This document shows positions 63,197-64,000 of a stretch of 64,000 nucleotides of DNA, one piece after another. The stretch is from Takakia lepidozioides. Lineage: Eukaryota > Streptophyta > Takakiopsida > Takakiales > Takakiaceae. Each line of letters starts with the position of its first letter. The stretch's first letter is position 1. Position numbers and translations under genes: made by a program. The notes beneath the pieces were generated by a model. The model was given only the letters and a program-made list of their open reading frames with translations. It was not told the origin of the DNA and ran no database searches. Location: NCBI GenBank assembly GCA_030704615.1, contig CM060734.1, positions 3,906,001 to 3,970,000 on the forward strand. The letters run 5' to 3'.

Positions 63197-64000
63197 TTAC
63201 TTCCAAGCCAAATCCATCACAATGGGAATTTGATTGAAGGGCATAATCATAGCCCGATTGTACTCCAGTGCAGCAGGAGTTCTAAGTGGGTGAAAAACAG
63301 CATCCCCCCAAACCTCAGCCTGTGGCATTGCCACGGTATCAACAGTGTCAGCCACTTGCACAGCCACCGGCTGTAGAGGCTGTGATATTGCCGCCACTGT
63401 CCCTCCTATTACTAGCATTTCTTGTACCTCTTGCGATGAAGACTGAAAAACCAGGGTTCTGGCATGCAAATAAGTAGCCACCAGCTGCTCCTCATGAACA
63501 AAGACTTGTTTGTCAATGTTGGAACTCAAGTCACCTATTTGAGTCTGCAGCCCTTCCACATCATCCTGTAACTCTGTTATCCTACTATAGACATTATCTA
63601 TAGTAGTTGTGGCAATGTTCTGCACCTGCAACCTGAGATCATTCATCTCCCCTTGAGTGAGCTTTTGTGGTGCTTTCCCTTCCACCGGCCCTTGTGTTAA
63701 CCATACTTGCATAAGATGATTATCCACCAAGTCCTGTGTAGCACCCCGGAGAGCCTGCTCCTCCTTAAGTCTGTACACATCTAACTGCTATTGTAAGGCC
63801 TTCATGCGCTTGGCATGAGGTTCAACCAGGCCCGCATAGGTAGCAGCCAGATTATTGGCTTCCTTCCAAGCCTTGTTAGCCACAGAGAGTTCATTCTTGT
63901 GGCCTGTGAGTGATTGCTGCAACTGCAGGATGAACCTTTCCTTCTCAGCCTCAATCTGACTGTATTGTTGGAAAGTATCCTCATTGCATCGGAGGGTAGC
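63197..64000 (-). CDS. Coiled-coil protein of unknown family, running off the window end
   Basis: The frame 63778-63197 (193 aa) continues upstream through one TAG (63787-63789) to the window edge: CNEDTFQQYSQIEAEKERFI, LQQSLTGHKNELSVANKAWK, then YRLKEEQALRGATQDLVDNH. The central part (NDLRLQVQNIATTTIDNVYS to LSSNIDKQVFVHEEQLVATY) has heptad-like hydrophobic spacing. The C-terminus is hydrophobic and ends IPIVMDLAWK. The composition would suit a structural or gag-like protein, but no domain is recognised. Confidence 0.45.

Overview
This window looks like transposon-dense nuclear DNA from a green-lineage eukaryote, most likely a streptophyte alga of the Chara type. This is inferred, not proven. 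The supporting evidence is a PPR-repeat ORF typical of land plants and charophytes, a CACTA tnp2 transposase with GT-AG introns, Tat/Athila-style primer-binding sites, a tRNA-derived SINE with a T-run tail, and a Ty3/gypsy element carrying a cytosine DNA methyltransferase domain (such captures are known from charophytes and dinoflagellates). A 500-base run of N marks a scaffold gap at 36989-37488. Nearly all coding sequence is mobile-element sequence in some state of decay.

Layout. Copy A (1-3352) and copy B (7088-9286) are minus-strand members of one LTR retrotransposon family. They are separated by a broken plus-strand Ty3/gypsy element (3353-7087). A long low-coding stretch follows (9287-14930), holding a LINE RT tail, a minus-strand ORF with a 2A-like peptide and two minisatellites. 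Next are a PPR ORF and a 410-residue ORF of an unclassified repeat family (15103-18600), then a decayed Ty3/gypsy element with a cytosine methyltransferase upstream of its reverse transcriptase, interrupted by a SINE (about 18660-21432). After a GC-rich palindrome region come fragments of a spliced gene (22410-23150), a sushi/Tf-like gypsy element (23160-26260), and a second copy of the unclassified repeat family (26270-27420). Copy C, the most complete member of the copy A/B family, runs from 27750 to about 34734 and is followed by extra ORFs up to the gap.

After the gap, two MULE-type transposase copies face each other (37489-39130 plus strand, 39867-42782 minus strand). A regular array of about 29 short palindromes (42958-44516) leads into the most unusual locus: a multi-exon gene (about 44834-49840) joining a ParB-like domain, a basic coiled-coil region and a beta-class amino-methyltransferase-like domain. 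Palindromes of the same type sit in three of its introns, and a second array lies downstream (50528-51575). A divergent pair of paralogous genes of unknown family follows (51852-53550). The right end holds a gypsy deletion derivative (54017-56829), a CACTA tnp2 remnant (57445-58582), MITE-like and satellite repeats, a third MULE fragment, a different palindrome array (61200-62450), a second fragment of the methyltransferase gene (62868-63060), and a coiled-coil ORF running off the end.

Two unrelated DNA-methyltransferase modules therefore lie in repetitive or mobile contexts in one window, and short palindromes with a GG-NN-CC core recur around one of them. The individual modules are visible in the sequence. 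Any functional link between methyltransferase and palindromes is speculation.
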